Shown: positions 16,538-24,636 of the stretch, in pieces | How the letters are laid out: the number at the start of each line of letters is the position of its first letter | Numbering within the stretch: the first letter of the stretch is position 1 | Assembly (NCBI GenBank): GCA_002254405.1 | Contig: NJDH01000002.1 | Coordinates: forward strand, 1 to 43,236 | Direction of reading: 5' to 3' | DNA from: Candidatus Altarchaeales archaeon ex4484_96 | Lineage (GTDB): Archaea; Altiarchaeota; Altiarchaeia; IMC4; QMZM01 | Length of the DNA: 43,236 nucleotides | Notes under the pieces: generated by a model | The model's input: only the letters and a program-made list of their open reading frames with translations | Told to the model about the DNA's origin: nothing | Databases searched by the model: none | Translations under genes and position numbers: made by a program

Positions 16538-16548
16538 TCTATATAAAA
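16538..16548 (+). promoter_or_regulatory. TATA-like element (upstream promoter candidate of the rps13 operon region)
   Basis: ATCTATATAAAAAAG matches the archaeal TATA consensus. Transcription would begin near 16570, well before rps13. Either the operon has two promoters or this drives a separate small transcript. Confidence 0.45.
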
Positions 16549-16645
16549 AAGAGGAGAGAGTGATCCCCTCCCACGGTTTAGGTGAAAATCCTTACTCGAC
16601 ATCCACCCAAAAAAAAAACAGGGGAATAACAGGATAGAACCGCTT

Positions 16646-16657
16646 ATTTTTATATAC
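16646..16657 (+). promoter_or_regulatory. TATA-like element (proximal promoter candidate of the rps13 operon)
   Basis: TTATTTTTATATACATG is a good TATA box, and transcription would start near 16675-16680. That leaves about 125 nt of leader before the rps13 ATG at 16809. Confidence 0.45.
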
Positions 16658-16808
16658 ATGTTCGCTATAATAATAGTTCGTTCTGGTTTAGCACACGCAT
16701 CTAACCAAAAAAAAAAACCGGCGAGCGGAATATAAGACCGCGAATGGAGTTGGTTTACTCTATTTATCCGGTAATCACACCACAACACCAACAGAATAAA
16801 TAAACAAA

Positions 16809-17315
16809 ATGGCGAAGAAACCCGAGAAAAAAGAAGAAAAAAAACCCAAAGAATCCAAGAAAAAACAAGGAGAGGACTTCAAATACAGACTAAGGCTAGC
16901 AGGATTCATACTAGACGGAAACCAGAACCTGGTAAAAGCATTAACCGGAATAAAAGGTGTGGGAAGACAAACATCCTATGCAGTAATCAAATCACTAAAC
17001 ATGGAAACCCACAGAAAACTAGGCACACTCGAAGACGACGAAGTAACAAAAATAGAAGAAACACTCAAAATCCTGGATAAAAAACTCCCCCCATGGATGC
17101 TCAACCGCCAAAAAGACCCATACAGCGGAGAAAACAAACACGTAATCGGCTCAGACCTTGAGATGGCCAACAGAGACGACATACTCAAGCTGAGAAAAAT
17201 CAAAGCCTACCGAGGAGTCAGACACTCAATCGGATTACCCGTCAGAGGACAACGAACAAGAACCTCCTTCAGGAAAGGAACCACAGTAGGCGTAAGCAGG
17301 AGGAAGACCAAATAA
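16809..17315 (+). CDS. rps13: 30S ribosomal protein S13
   Basis: After a lysine/glutamate-rich N-terminal extension of about 22 residues ([15 protein letters not shown]), the S13 core begins with [18 protein letters not shown] and includes [18 protein letters not shown] (helix-two-turn-helix) and the C-terminal [19 protein letters not shown] motif. Core length is normal for archaeal S13. It opens the plus-strand operon and is followed 2 nt later by rps4. The charged extension is shared in style with S4 and S11 here. Confidence 0.96.
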   Translation: MAKKPEKKEEKKPKESKKKQGEDFKYRLRLAGFILDGNQNLVKALTGIKGVGRQTSYAVIKSLNMETHRKLGTLEDDEVTKIEETLKILDKKLPPWMLNRQKDPYSGENKHVIGSDLEMANRDDILKLRKIKAYRGVRHSIGLPVRGQRTRTSFRKGTTVGVSRRKTK

Positions 17316-17317
17316 AA

Positions 17318-17881
17318 ATGGGCGACCCCAAAAAACAAAGAAGGAAATACGAGAGACCCAGACACCCCTGGAAAGAAGAAAGAATCAACCAGGAAACCCA
17401 GATATCAGAAAAATACGGGCTCGTAAACCGAAAAGAAATATGGAAAGCTAAATCCAAGATAGACCGCTTCAGAAAAGGAGCCAGAGAATTCATGGGCTCA
17501 GAAGACCCAGAAACAGAGAAAAAGAAAACCCAGCTGTTAAGCCGCCTAAACAAACTAGGACTCATCGAATCACACTCCCTGGAAGACGTATTAAGGCTTA
17601 AAACAGAAGACCTGCTGGAAAGGCGACTGCAGACTATAGTATACCGCAATGGCTTAGCGAACACAATAAAACAAGCAAGACAATTTGTCGTCCACGGCCA
17701 TATACTCGTAGGAGACAGGATAGTAAACGTACCAAGCTACATAATAGAAGATGGGGTTGAAAACCAAGTGAAGCTGAAAAAAGAAATGAAAGCAGCCGAG
17801 AAACCCAAAAAAAAGGATAAACCAGAGGAAAACAAGGAAACAAAAATAAAACCAGCTAAATCAGAGAAGAAAAAAAGATAA
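17318..17881 (+). CDS. rps4: 30S ribosomal protein S4
   Basis: The protein starts [19 protein letters not shown], typical of archaeal S4, and carries the S4 RNA-binding domain ([39 protein letters not shown]) near residues 105-145. The last 35 residues or so are lysine-rich and low in complexity ([19 protein letters not shown]). It is spaced 2 nt from both neighbours, rps13 and rps11, as in the classic archaeal S13-S4-S11-RpoD operon. Confidence 0.96.
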   Translation: MGDPKKQRRKYERPRHPWKEERINQETQISEKYGLVNRKEIWKAKSKIDRFRKGAREFMGSEDPETEKKKTQLLSRLNKLGLIESHSLEDVLRLKTEDLLERRLQTIVYRNGLANTIKQARQFVVHGHILVGDRIVNVPSYIIEDGVENQVKLKKEMKAAEKPKKKDKPEENKETKIKPAKSEKKKR

Positions 17882-17883
17882 AG

Positions 17884-18369
17884 ATGACGGATGAAAAAAC
17901 AAAACCAGATGATAAAGAAACCAAGATAGAGAAAAAAGAGGAAGAAACAGAACCAAAGACTGTAGCTAAACCAAAAAAGAAAAAACAGCTTTGGGGCGTA
18001 CTACACATATATTCCTCCAAAAACAACACAATACTGCATGTCACAGACATAACAGGATCCGAGACCATAAGCTTTAAATCAGGAGGGCAGATAGTGAGAT
18101 CCCAAAGAGAGGAATCATCACCTTATGCCGCGATGAAAGCAGCCAGCTTAATAGCTGATGATATCATAGGCAAGGGAATAACAGGATTGCATATTAAAGT
18201 CAGAGGGCCAGGCGGACACAATGGCCCAAGATACCCGGGTAAAGGAGCGCAGGCTGCTATAAGAGCAATATCCAGAACACCCCTGACCATAGGGAAAATA
18301 GAGAATGTCACCCCCATGTCAAGGGGAGGCTGCAGGCCTAAGGGAGGTAGAAGAGGCAGAAGAGTGTAA
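17884..18369 (+). CDS. rps11: 30S ribosomal protein S11
   Basis: A charged N-terminal extension of about 35 residues ([20 protein letters not shown]...) precedes the S11 core: [69 protein letters not shown] and the glycine/arginine-rich end [12 protein letters not shown]. The core is of normal length (about 125 residues). It is followed 4 nt later by rpoD. Confidence 0.96.
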   Translation: MTDEKTKPDDKETKIEKKEEETEPKTVAKPKKKKQLWGVLHIYSSKNNTILHVTDITGSETISFKSGGQIVRSQREESSPYAAMKAASLIADDIIGKGITGLHIKVRGPGGHNGPRYPGKGAQAAIRAISRTPLTIGKIENVTPMSRGGCRPKGGRRGRRV

Positions 18370-18373
18370 TAAA

Positions 18374-18961
18374 ATGAAGCTCAAAATAAACAAAAAAACA
18401 GATAATAGAATAGAATTCAATTTAGAGGGTATTGACTCCTGCATGGCAAACGCGCTGAGGAGGATAATAATATCAGAGATACCTATTATGGCAGTGGAGG
18501 AGGTAACATTCTATGATAACTCCTCTGTGATACACGATGAATTACTGGCTCATAGGATGGGTCTGGTTCCCCTGAAAACAGATCCAGCAGGCCCAGACAG
18601 CATTAAAATAAGCCTGGATGTCAAAGGCCCTAAAACAGTGTACGCCGGTGATTTAAAGCTGGCGCAGATAAAAGCCAAAGGAGCAGACAAGAAAACAGAT
18701 GATATAGTAGTATACGATAAAATGTTGCTGGTGAAACTCACCGAAAACCAGAAAATAAAACTCGAGGCAACAGCTAAATTAGGCAAAGGAAAAGAGCATA
18801 TGAAATGGCAGGGTGCTCTAGCATCATATGAGCAAGTAGACGATGAAAAATTCGTTTTCTTCGTTGAAAGCTACGGCCAGATGAAGATTGAGGATCTGAT
18901 AAAAAAATCCCTTAACATATTCAAAGAAAAAATTGAGGGATTCAAGTCAGGTATTAAATAA
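18374..18961 (+). CDS. rpoD: DNA-directed RNA polymerase subunit D (Rpo3), without Fe-S domain
   Basis: Rpo3 is the alpha-like assembly subunit. The start is placed at 18374 (MKLKINKKTDNRIEFNLEG), 4 nt after the rps11 stop; the ORF track's upstream 23 residues lie inside rps11. Conserved alpha motifs are DSCMANALRRIIISEIPIMAVEEV and DELLAHRMGLVPL. At 195 residues it lacks the ferredoxin-like cysteine domain found in about 260-residue relatives, as in several euryarchaeal orders. A tRNA-Leu gene begins 3 nt after its stop. Confidence 0.95.
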   Translation: MKLKINKKTDNRIEFNLEGIDSCMANALRRIIISEIPIMAVEEVTFYDNSSVIHDELLAHRMGLVPLKTDPAGPDSIKISLDVKGPKTVYAGDLKLAQIKAKGADKKTDDIVVYDKMLLVKLTENQKIKLEATAKLGKGKEHMKWQGALASYEQVDDEKFVFFVESYGQMKIEDLIKKSLNIFKEKIEGFKSGIK

Positions 18962-18964
18962 AAA

Positions 18965-19097
18965 GCGGGGGTGCCCGAGCTGGTCAAACAACTATGCCTT
19001 ACATTCAAAATAAAACCTGGGGGCTTGTTGGGCTAAAGGGGCACGGTTGAGGGCCGTGTGGTGTAGGCCTACGCGAGTTCGAACCTCGTCCCCCGCA
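18965..19097 (+). tRNA. tRNA-Leu (GAG) with a non-canonical intron in the D-loop
   Basis: Acceptor GCGGGGG pairs with CCCCCGC, discriminator A. The anticodon stem CACGG/CCGTG holds the loop TTGAGGG (anticodon GAG), uninterrupted. The variable arm GTGGTGTAGGCCTAC and T-arm GCGAGTTCGAACCTCGT are normal for type II. The D-arm should read GCCCGAGCTGGTCAAAGGGGC, but about 49 nt are inserted after TGGTCAAA (about 18989-19037). In the insert AACAA can pair with TTGTT and GCCTT with GGGGC, leaving a CTAT bulge, resembling a relaxed bulge-helix-bulge splice site. The gene lies within the ribosomal protein operon. Confidence 0.88.
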
Positions 19098-19117
19098 TCA
19101 GACTACAATAAAATAAG

Positions 19118-19480
19118 ATGAGAACACACTACGCTGAAGACGTGAACCGGTTAAAGCTCATAGAAGAGCTGAAGAAAGCAGCTAAAGAAAAAGAAGCTGC
19201 TGTGTGGGATAAGATAGCTGAGGAACTATCTCGCTCCAGAAGAAACCGAAGATGCGTTAACGTGTGGAAAATCAATAGATACACAGAGAAAGGTGATATA
19301 GCCTTAATTCCCGGGAAGGTTATGGGTGATGGTATACTCGACCATAAGGTAGAGGTAGCCGCATTCAAGTTCACCGAAAATGCAAAACAAAAAATTAAAA
19401 GCTATGGGGGTAAAACGATATCAATCCCCGAGCTGCTTAAGAAAAACCCCAAGGGTTCGAAAATCAAGATAATATCATAA
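19118..19480 (+). CDS. rpl18e: 50S ribosomal protein L18e
   Basis: The 120-residue protein matches archaeal L18e: WDKIAEELSRSRRNRRCVNVWKI, then GDIALIPGKVMGDGILDHKVEVAAFKFT and the C-terminal IPELLKKNPKGSKIKII. The order L18e-L13-S9-RpoN-RpoK-S2 is the standard archaeal operon. It follows the intron-containing tRNA-Leu by 20 nt. Confidence 0.96.
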   Translation: MRTHYAEDVNRLKLIEELKKAAKEKEAAVWDKIAEELSRSRRNRRCVNVWKINRYTEKGDIALIPGKVMGDGILDHKVEVAAFKFTENAKQKIKSYGGKTISIPELLKKNPKGSKIKIIS

Positions 19481-19481
19481 A

Positions 19482-19925
19482 ATGATTATTGATGCACGTG
19501 GATGTATTGTAGGGCGGCTGGCCTCACACGTAGCCAAGAAATCGCTCGCAGGAGAACAGGTCATTGTGGTTAACGCCGAGAAAGCGATTATATCGGGAAG
19601 AGATAAAATGATATTATCCGAGGAAAAAGACAAGCAGGATATAAGAAATCTCGGCAACCCCCTGAGAGGGCCTTTCCATCATAAGAGACCCGATAAATAC
19701 CTGAGGAAAGCGATAAGAGGGATGCTTCCCTACAAGAGATACAGGGGCAAAAAAGCCTACGAGAATGTGATGGTTTACGTGGGTCTGCCAAAAGAAGAAA
19801 TCAAAAAAAGGCATGGTATAGAAGTCAAGGACTCGGATTTAATCGAATTAAAGGATGCAAGGAAGAAGGTTAGAAATCACCTGACACTCGGAGAAGTATG
19901 TTCAGCTATTGGAGGAAGATGGTAA
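19482..19925 (+). CDS. rpl13: 50S ribosomal protein L13
   Basis: L13 motifs are IIDARGCIVGRLASHVAKKSL at the N-terminus, VNAEKAIISG, then RGPFHHKRPDKYLRKAIRGMLPYKRYRGKKAYENVMVYVG. The 147-residue length fits. It starts 1 nt after rpl18e and its stop abuts the rps9 ATG. Confidence 0.97.
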   Translation: MIIDARGCIVGRLASHVAKKSLAGEQVIVVNAEKAIISGRDKMILSEEKDKQDIRNLGNPLRGPFHHKRPDKYLRKAIRGMLPYKRYRGKKAYENVMVYVGLPKEEIKKRHGIEVKDSDLIELKDARKKVRNHLTLGEVCSAIGGRW

Positions 19926-20339
19926 ATGGTCGAAGTCGTTAACACAGCAGGTAAAAGAAAAACATCTATTGCCAGAGCATCAATCAAGAAAGGTGCGGGT
20001 AATATGAAAATAAACAGGGTTCCATTAAGCGTATACGGAACCAAGATTGCTAGGATGAAAATAAATGAGATTCTGGTAATAGCATCAAATTACATTAACA
20101 TGAATAAGATAGATATAGACGTTAAGGTAGCAGGAGGGGGGTTCATGGGACAGACTGATGCTGTGATATCATCCATCGCAAGAGGTCTTGTTAAGTGGAG
20201 CAAGGACGAGAAACTACATAACGCGTATCTTGAGTACGATAGGACGGTTATAGCCGGGGATCACAGGCAGACGGAGCCGCATAAGCCCTCCCAGAGCAGG
20301 AAGGGCCCCAGGCATAAAAGACAAAAATCATACAGGTAG
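19926..20339 (+). CDS. rps9: 30S ribosomal protein S9
   Basis: The protein has VVNTAGKRKTSIARASIKKGAG at the start, KVAGGGFMGQTDAVISSIARGLVKW in the middle and the lysine/arginine-rich SRKGPRHKRQKSYR tail that reaches the P-site tRNA. Length 137 is normal. It follows rpl13 without a gap and precedes rpoN. Confidence 0.97.
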   Translation: MVEVVNTAGKRKTSIARASIKKGAGNMKINRVPLSVYGTKIARMKINEILVIASNYINMNKIDIDVKVAGGGFMGQTDAVISSIARGLVKWSKDEKLHNAYLEYDRTVIAGDHRQTEPHKPSQSRKGPRHKRQKSYR

Positions 20340-20351
20340 ATTAAAAAAAAA

Positions 20352-20549
20352 ATGATTATACCAATCAGGTGTTTCAGCTGTGGTAAACCCATAGCACAGG
20401 ATTGGGAGGAATACTCCAAAAGAGTTGAGAAAGGAGAAAACCCGAAGGATGTTCTGGATTCGCTGGGGCATACCCGATACTGTTGCCGCAGGATGTTCAT
20501 ATCTCACTCGGAATCCATTGATGAGATAATGAAATATAAAAAGATATAA
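20352..20549 (+). CDS. rpoN: DNA-directed RNA polymerase subunit N (Rpo10)
   Basis: The 65-residue protein begins [21 protein letters not shown] and carries the CFSCG and RYCCRRM cysteines that bind zinc in Rpo10. It lies between rps9 and rpoK in the standard archaeal order and helps assemble the polymerase platform with Rpo3 and Rpo11. Confidence 0.97.
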   Translation: MIIPIRCFSCGKPIAQDWEEYSKRVEKGENPKDVLDSLGHTRYCCRRMFISHSESIDEIMKYKKI

Positions 20550-20551
20550 AA

Positions 20552-20740
20552 ATGGTTGAAGAAGCAACATACACCAGATACGAGAAAGCAAGGCTCATCG
20601 GGGCGCGAGCCCTCCAGATAAAGATGGGGGCACCCCTACTAATGAACCCGCCCGAAAACGTTAAAAGACCGATAGATATCGCCAAGCTAGAGCTTAAAGC
20701 AGGCATATTACCTATTACTGTTAAAAGAAAAACAAAATGA
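20552..20740 (+). CDS. rpoK: DNA-directed RNA polymerase subunit K (Rpo6)
   Basis: The 62-residue protein has the omega/Rpo6 motif [24 protein letters not shown], followed by [18 protein letters not shown]. Its stop overlaps the rps2 start by 4 nt (ATGA), so the two are translationally coupled. Confidence 0.96.
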   Translation: MVEEATYTRYEKARLIGARALQIKMGAPLLMNPPENVKRPIDIAKLELKAGILPITVKRKTK

Positions 20741-21420
20741 CCGAGGAAACAACAGTCAACATAGAGGACGAGCTACTGGTGCCATTAGATGATTATCTGT
20801 CTAATGGAGTGCATGTAGGCCTAAAATACAAGATGGCTGACATGGAGGAATTCGTCTACAAGACCAGGAGAAACAAGCTTTCGGTTTTTGATGTCAGAAA
20901 AATAGATGAGCGGATACGTATCGCCGCAGATTTTATCTCCAGATACACACCAGAGGACGTATTGGTGGTCTCCAACCGGGTTTATGGAAGAAAACCGATA
21001 AAAAAGCTGTCAGAATATACGAAAATAAAGGCTATAACCTCCCGTTTTGTTTCAGGCACGCTCACCAACCCAAACATACAATTTTACATGGAACCCAAGC
21101 TTTTGATTGTAACAGACCCCAGCAGCGACCAGCAGGCAATAAAAGAGTCCTCTGCGATGGGCATACCCGTGGTGGCTATATGCGACACCAACACCAGAAT
21201 CAAAAACATAGATTATATAATACCATCCAACAACAAAGGGAAGAATTCGCTTGCCCTGATTTACTGGATATTAACAAGAGAGATACTTAAAAGAGGGGGT
21301 GTTAAAAAATTCGACGCCAGCATAGAGGATTACATATCAAAGGCTGAACCCCAACCTTATCTCATAAAAATGCAGGAAATCCAGAGAAGACAGAGGATGA
21401 AAAGAAAAAGAAAGAGATAG
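20737..21420 (+). CDS. rps2: 30S ribosomal protein S2
   Basis: The protein shows [47 protein letters not shown] and the later [13 protein letters not shown] and [16 protein letters not shown] motifs of archaeal S2/SA. Length 227 is normal, and the C-terminus is rich in K and R. It ends the plus-strand operon; enolase, its neighbour in many archaea, is here on the opposite strand and convergent. Confidence 0.97.
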   Translation: MTEETTVNIEDELLVPLDDYLSNGVHVGLKYKMADMEEFVYKTRRNKLSVFDVRKIDERIRIAADFISRYTPEDVLVVSNRVYGRKPIKKLSEYTKIKAITSRFVSGTLTNPNIQFYMEPKLLIVTDPSSDQQAIKESSAMGIPVVAICDTNTRIKNIDYIIPSNNKGKNSLALIYWILTREILKRGGVKKFDASIEDYISKAEPQPYLIKMQEIQRRQRMKRKRKR

Positions 21421-21421
21421 A

Positions 21422-22687
21422 TTATAATCTTCCCTGGTATGCTGTTTTATCTGCGAGTTCCTCTTCTATTCTCATAAGCTGGTTGTATTTAGCGTTTCGC
21501 TCAGACCTGCATGGAGCGCCTGATTTAATCTGGCCTGTACCTAAACCTACAACCAAATCGGCTATGTATGAATCCTCTGTTTCTCCGCTTCTGTGTGATA
21601 CCATGGTGTTCCACCCATTTTTTGATGCGAGAGAGTGGGCTTCGATGCTTTCTGTTATGGTTCCAATCTGGTTTATTTTCAATAGGAGGGCATTACAGGC
21701 TTTTTTATCTATCGCCTGCCTTATCCTTTCCACATTAGTCACCAGCAAATCATCCCCCACAATCTGGAGTTTATCTTTAAAGTATTCTGTGAAGCGAATC
21801 CAGGAATACCAGTCATCCTCAGCGAAAGGATCTTCAAGCGAGACGATTGGATATTTGTTGAGCATCCTCTCATAGAGGGTTCCCAGCTCAGACCCGCTTA
21901 TTTTCTCCCCCCCGATAAGGTATTTACCGTTCTGGTAGAAACTGGATGCGGCTGCATCCATTCCCAGCTCGATTTCCTTAGAGTAGCCTAATTCATCAAC
22001 AGCCTCAAGTATGAGCTCAAGAGGCTCTTCTGGTTTAATCAGGGGAGGTGCGAATCCCCCCTCATCCCCAACGTTAATCGAGTTCATGCCGTATTTTCTT
22101 TTAAGTAAGTCTTTAAGCTCAATATATGTTTCAGAGCACATCATAACAGCCTGTTTGAAGTTGGCTGCCCCGGTTGGAAGAATCATGTACTCTTGGATAT
22201 CAAGTTTATTACCCGCGTGCTCTCCCCCGTTTATCACGTTCATGGAGGGGGTGGGCAGTATCAGTCTCTTGTTTGATGCAAGCTGTCCTATTCTCTCATA
22301 GAGGGGGATATTCAATTCTCTTGCGGAGGCTCTTGTAAGGCACATGCTGACTCCCAGTATAGCGTTAGCGCCTAATTTGGATTTATTTACGGTGCCATCC
22401 AGTTCAATCATCAGGTTATCGATTTCTTTTTGGTTGCGGCAGTCCATTCCTGCTATTTCCCTGGATATTATGTTGTTTACGTTATCTACTGCCCTAAGCA
22501 CTCCCTTGCCGTGATAGTTTTGATTGCCGTCTCTTAGCTCCAAGGCCTCGTGTATTCCCGTGCTGGCTCCCGAGGGTAGTATAGCCCGAACCTGTGATTT
22601 ATCTGTTGACATCTCCACCTCGACCGTGGGGTTGCCGCGTGAGTCTAATACCTGCCTTGCCTTGGTTTTTGTTATTTCATATGCCAT
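21422..22687 (-). CDS. eno: Enolase (phosphopyruvate hydratase)
   Basis: This 421-residue glycolytic/gluconeogenic enzyme interconverts 2-phosphoglycerate and phosphoenolpyruvate. Motifs: ITKTKARQVLDSRGNPTVEVE, GANAILGVSM, NVGDEGGFAPPL, SLEDPFAEDDW (metal-binding), and SHRSGETEDSYIADLVVGLG with IKSGAPCRSERNAKYN. A TATA-like CTTTTAAATATTC lies about 25 nt upstream of the ATG, suggesting a leaderless mRNA. It is divergent from the ferredoxin, and a palindrome lies between them. Confidence 0.97.
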   Translation of the reverse strand: MAYEITKTKARQVLDSRGNPTVEVEMSTDKSQVRAILPSGASTGIHEALELRDGNQNYHGKGVLRAVDNVNNIISREIAGMDCRNQKEIDNLMIELDGTVNKSKLGANAILGVSMCLTRASARELNIPLYERIGQLASNKRLILPTPSMNVINGGEHAGNKLDIQEYMILPTGAANFKQAVMMCSETYIELKDLLKRKYGMNSINVGDEGGFAPPLIKPEEPLELILEAVDELGYSKEIELGMDAAASSFYQNGKYLIGGEKISGSELGTLYERMLNKYPIVSLEDPFAEDDWYSWIRFTEYFKDKLQIVGDDLLVTNVERIRQAIDKKACNALLLKINQIGTITESIEAHSLASKNGWNTMVSHRSGETEDSYIADLVVGLGTGQIKSGAPCRSERNAKYNQLMRIEEELADKTAYQGRL

Positions 22688-22728
22688 TTTATCTACTATT
22701 TTATGGTTGAATATTTAAAAGATAGATT

Positions 22729-22746
22729 ATAATGATTAATCATTAT
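22729..22746. promoter_or_regulatory. Perfect 18-bp palindrome in the eno/ferredoxin divergent promoter
   Basis: ATAATGATTAATCATTAT is its own reverse complement. It lies 15 nt before the ferredoxin ATG and 42 nt before the enolase ATG, and overlaps the place where the ferredoxin TATA box would be. The central ATGATTAATCAT recurs at 30457-30468 upstream of the MFS/acs genes, and nearly so at 30388-30399. It is a candidate operator; the regulator is unknown. Confidence 0.55.
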
Positions 22747-22760
22747 GAACGGTATTTAAA

Positions 22761-22943
22761 ATGGCAGACATACAAATCGACAAGGAAGCGTGTATAGGAT
22801 GCGGAGTATGCGTAAACAGCTGCCCTGTGGGAATATTCGAGATGGAAAACGACAAAGCCGCAACCAACGGCAACGTAGATGACTGCACCCTGTGCAAGAC
22901 ATGTGAAAGCTCATGCCCTGCTGGAGCAATAACCGTTACCTGA
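22761..22943 (+). CDS. 2[4Fe-4S] ferredoxin
   Basis: This 60-residue low-potential electron carrier has two cluster motifs: CIGCGVCVNSCPVG and CTLCKTCESSCPAG, each CxxCxxCxxxCP. The length is typical of clostridial-type archaeal ferredoxins. The electron partner is not visible here. It stands alone on the plus strand, divergent from enolase, with TATTTAAA immediately before the ATG. The stop overlaps the convergent cbiO stop by 8 nt. Confidence 0.95.
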   Translation: MADIQIDKEACIGCGVCVNSCPVGIFEMENDKAATNGNVDDCTLCKTCESSCPAGAITVT

Positions 22944-23631
22944 GTGAATCCCTAATTTGAGAGAGACCAGGCTCATCTAATCTATCGGATAACTGGCCAT
23001 CCCCCATCAGATAAACGCTATCGGATAACTCAGACAGCGCAAGATCGTGGGATGCGATAACAACAGTATGAGTCCTCTGAAGCTCGTCTATGAGCTCCAT
23101 GAAATCCCCCCGAATCCAGGGGTCAAGACCGAGAGTAGGCTCATCCAATACCAGAATATCTGGGCCCATTGATAATACGGTAGCAATAGAAACCCTTTTC
23201 TTCTCCCCGAAACTCAGGTGATTCGAGGATTTAACCCCATACCCCTCTAAACCGACGACATCAAGGGCTTTAGCCACCTTATCCTCAAGCTCTTTACCCT
23301 TGATGCCCGCATTAAGCGGACCGAATGCAACATCCTCATAAACCGATGGCATGAAAAGCTGGTCATCTGGGTTTTGGAATACCACACCAACATTACTGCG
23401 AATTAATTTAAGGTTTTTTTCATTCACATCAAGACCCACAACCCTAAGCTTACCCCGGGCAGGGCGCAAGATACCATTGAGATGTAAAAGCAACGTTGTC
23501 TTGCCTGAACCGTTGGGTCCGATAAGGCAAACAGACTCGTTTCGTCTAACCCTCAGGTTAATATCTCTCAGAGCCAAGCTACCATCAGGGTAGGTGTAGC
23601 CTAAACCCGATGCCTCAATAACATATTCCAT
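22936..23631 (-). CDS. cbiO: Nickel/cobalt ECF transporter ATPase CbiO
   Basis: This cytoplasmic ATPase powers Ni2+ or Co2+ uptake through CbiMNQ. Walker A is GPNGSGKTT, signature LSFGEKKRVSIA, and Walker B ILVLDEPTLGLDP. The Q-loop reads VVFQNPDDQLF, typical of ECF ATPases. The start at 23631 (MEYVIEASGLGYTYPDG) gives 231 residues; the ORF track's 18 additional residues overlap cbiQ. It is the last gene of cbiMNQO, 1 nt after cbiQ. Confidence 0.94.
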   Translation of the reverse strand: MEYVIEASGLGYTYPDGSLALRDINLRVRRNESVCLIGPNGSGKTTLLLHLNGILRPARGKLRVVGLDVNEKNLKLIRSNVGVVFQNPDDQLFMPSVYEDVAFGPLNAGIKGKELEDKVAKALDVVGLEGYGVKSSNHLSFGEKKRVSIATVLSMGPDILVLDEPTLGLDPWIRGDFMELIDELQRTHTVVIASHDLALSELSDSVYLMGDGQLSDRLDEPGLSQIRDSLR

Positions 23632-23632
23632 T

Positions 23633-24355
23633 TTACCAGATGGATACAATAGATGAAAAAATAAACATAAAAAAGACATAAACAAAGTCTGTGTAGGTTA
23701 AACAGCTGGTTTTGATTGGTTTAATATCGCCTGTGAAACCCCGCGAGCACATAGACTGATAGACTCTCTCCCCGCGCTCATAGCTTCTGATGAAAAGAGC
23801 ACCTATTATGTTGCCTGCAGTTCTAAGCGAATCAATTAGCTCCATATGGTGCGCTCTTGAATCCCTGGCCTTTTTCATCCAATAAAACTCATCAACAAGA
23901 ACAAACATATAACGATACATGAAGGATACGACCTGGATTAATACCCTGGGTGTTTTTAGTTTCTCAAACCCGGCCAGCAGATCATTGAAGGATGATGTTG
24001 ATATAAGCAAAATCATGCAAAGAAGCGAAAGCGATGATTTAACCAACACATTAAATAAAAGCATGAAACCGCCTTCCCCCATAAAAGGCAGGGATAAGAC
24101 AACCAGTAGGCTGAAAGGCAGTAGCACAACAAAGCGTTTTAAAGCAAATACTGGCGGTATTCTCGAAGCAATAAACAAAACCAGCAATATGAAAAAATAC
24201 AATATAAACCTGTGTATCGCTTCAATCGGGGTTAGTACTATAATGAAGACAAGCAACAGCAGGGTTATTATCTTGGATCTGGAATCCAGCCTGTGCATAA
24301 ACGAGTTAATCCGGGTGTGTTTGTCTAAAAACTCATGCTCCATTTTTTTTCTCAA
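23633..24355 (-). CDS. cbiQ: Nickel/cobalt ECF transporter transmembrane subunit CbiQ
   Basis: The 240-residue protein has five to six hydrophobic helices. The conserved coupling motifs are DSRSKIITLLL at the N-terminus, MYRYMFVLVDEFYWMKKARDSR (family A-R-G-rich cytoplasmic loop) and ALFIRSYERGERVYQSMCSRGF, which contact CbiO. It overlaps the end of cbiN by 23 nt if the first ATG (24355) is used; the second (24343, MEHEF) is also plausible. Confidence 0.92.
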   Translation of the reverse strand: MRKKMEHEFLDKHTRINSFMHRLDSRSKIITLLLLVFIIVLTPIEAIHRFILYFFILLVLFIASRIPPVFALKRFVVLLPFSLLVVLSLPFMGEGGFMLLFNVLVKSSLSLLCMILLISTSSFNDLLAGFEKLKTPRVLIQVVSFMYRYMFVLVDEFYWMKKARDSRAHHMELIDSLRTAGNIIGALFIRSYERGERVYQSMCSRGFTGDIKPIKTSCLTYTDFVYVFFMFIFSSIVSIW

Positions 24356-24635
24356 GTAAACTGCCTATCACATAGACAAACACAAACATCAATAAAACCC
24401 CGGTTAACCCGGCAAAAGAAGCCGCCAGGCTCTCGTTTGGTAGCAAGCTTAGCTCATAGTCGGGCATAGGTGATGTAAAAAGCGGCTCTGATTCCAGGGT
24501 AGTCCATTGACCTCTCTCACCTAATATTTGCGCAACCCACTCAAGACCATCGGGATCGGATGAGGCATAAAGTGAGACTATTGAAGATAATAATATAGCA
24601 ATAACCAAACCCCATATAACATAATCATCGCCCAT
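24333..24635 (-). CDS. cbiN: CbiN-like subunit of the nickel/cobalt transporter
   Basis: The 100-residue protein has two membrane helices (residues 5-25 and 75-95) flanking an extracellular loop with SDPDGLEWVAQ, the hallmark of CbiN/PDGLE-domain proteins. It lies between cbiM and cbiQ, 1 nt after the cbiM stop. This small subunit is needed for substrate loading into CbiM. Confidence 0.9.
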   Translation of the reverse strand: MGDDYVIWGLVIAILLSSIVSLYASSDPDGLEWVAQILGERGQWTTLESEPLFTSPMPDYELSLLPNESLAASFAGLTGVLLMFVFVYVIGSLLEKKNGA

Positions 24636-24636
24636 C

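Larger units (their letters stand above)
16454..16808 (+). other. Non-coding leader region between tRNA-Ser and rps13
   Basis: These 355 nt hold no credible ORF. A hairpin GTCGG/CCGAC (16453-16468) directly follows the tRNA. A second pairs GCAC with GTGC, with CCC/GGG inside (about 16480-16503). Two TATA-like elements follow (about 16538 and 16647). Between the second and the rps13 ATG are a poly-A run and a small hairpin GCGG-AATATAAGA-CCGC (about 16725-16741), so the ribosomal operon may have a structured leader of about 125 nt. A small RNA from the first promoter is possible. No C/D-box or RNase P signature was found. Confidence 0.5.

Noticed and set aside
16513-16791. 92-aa minus-strand ORF in the leader before rps13
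   Set aside because: Its composition is unlike the neighbours, it has no ribosome binding site, and it covers the TATA boxes and hairpins of the opposite strand.
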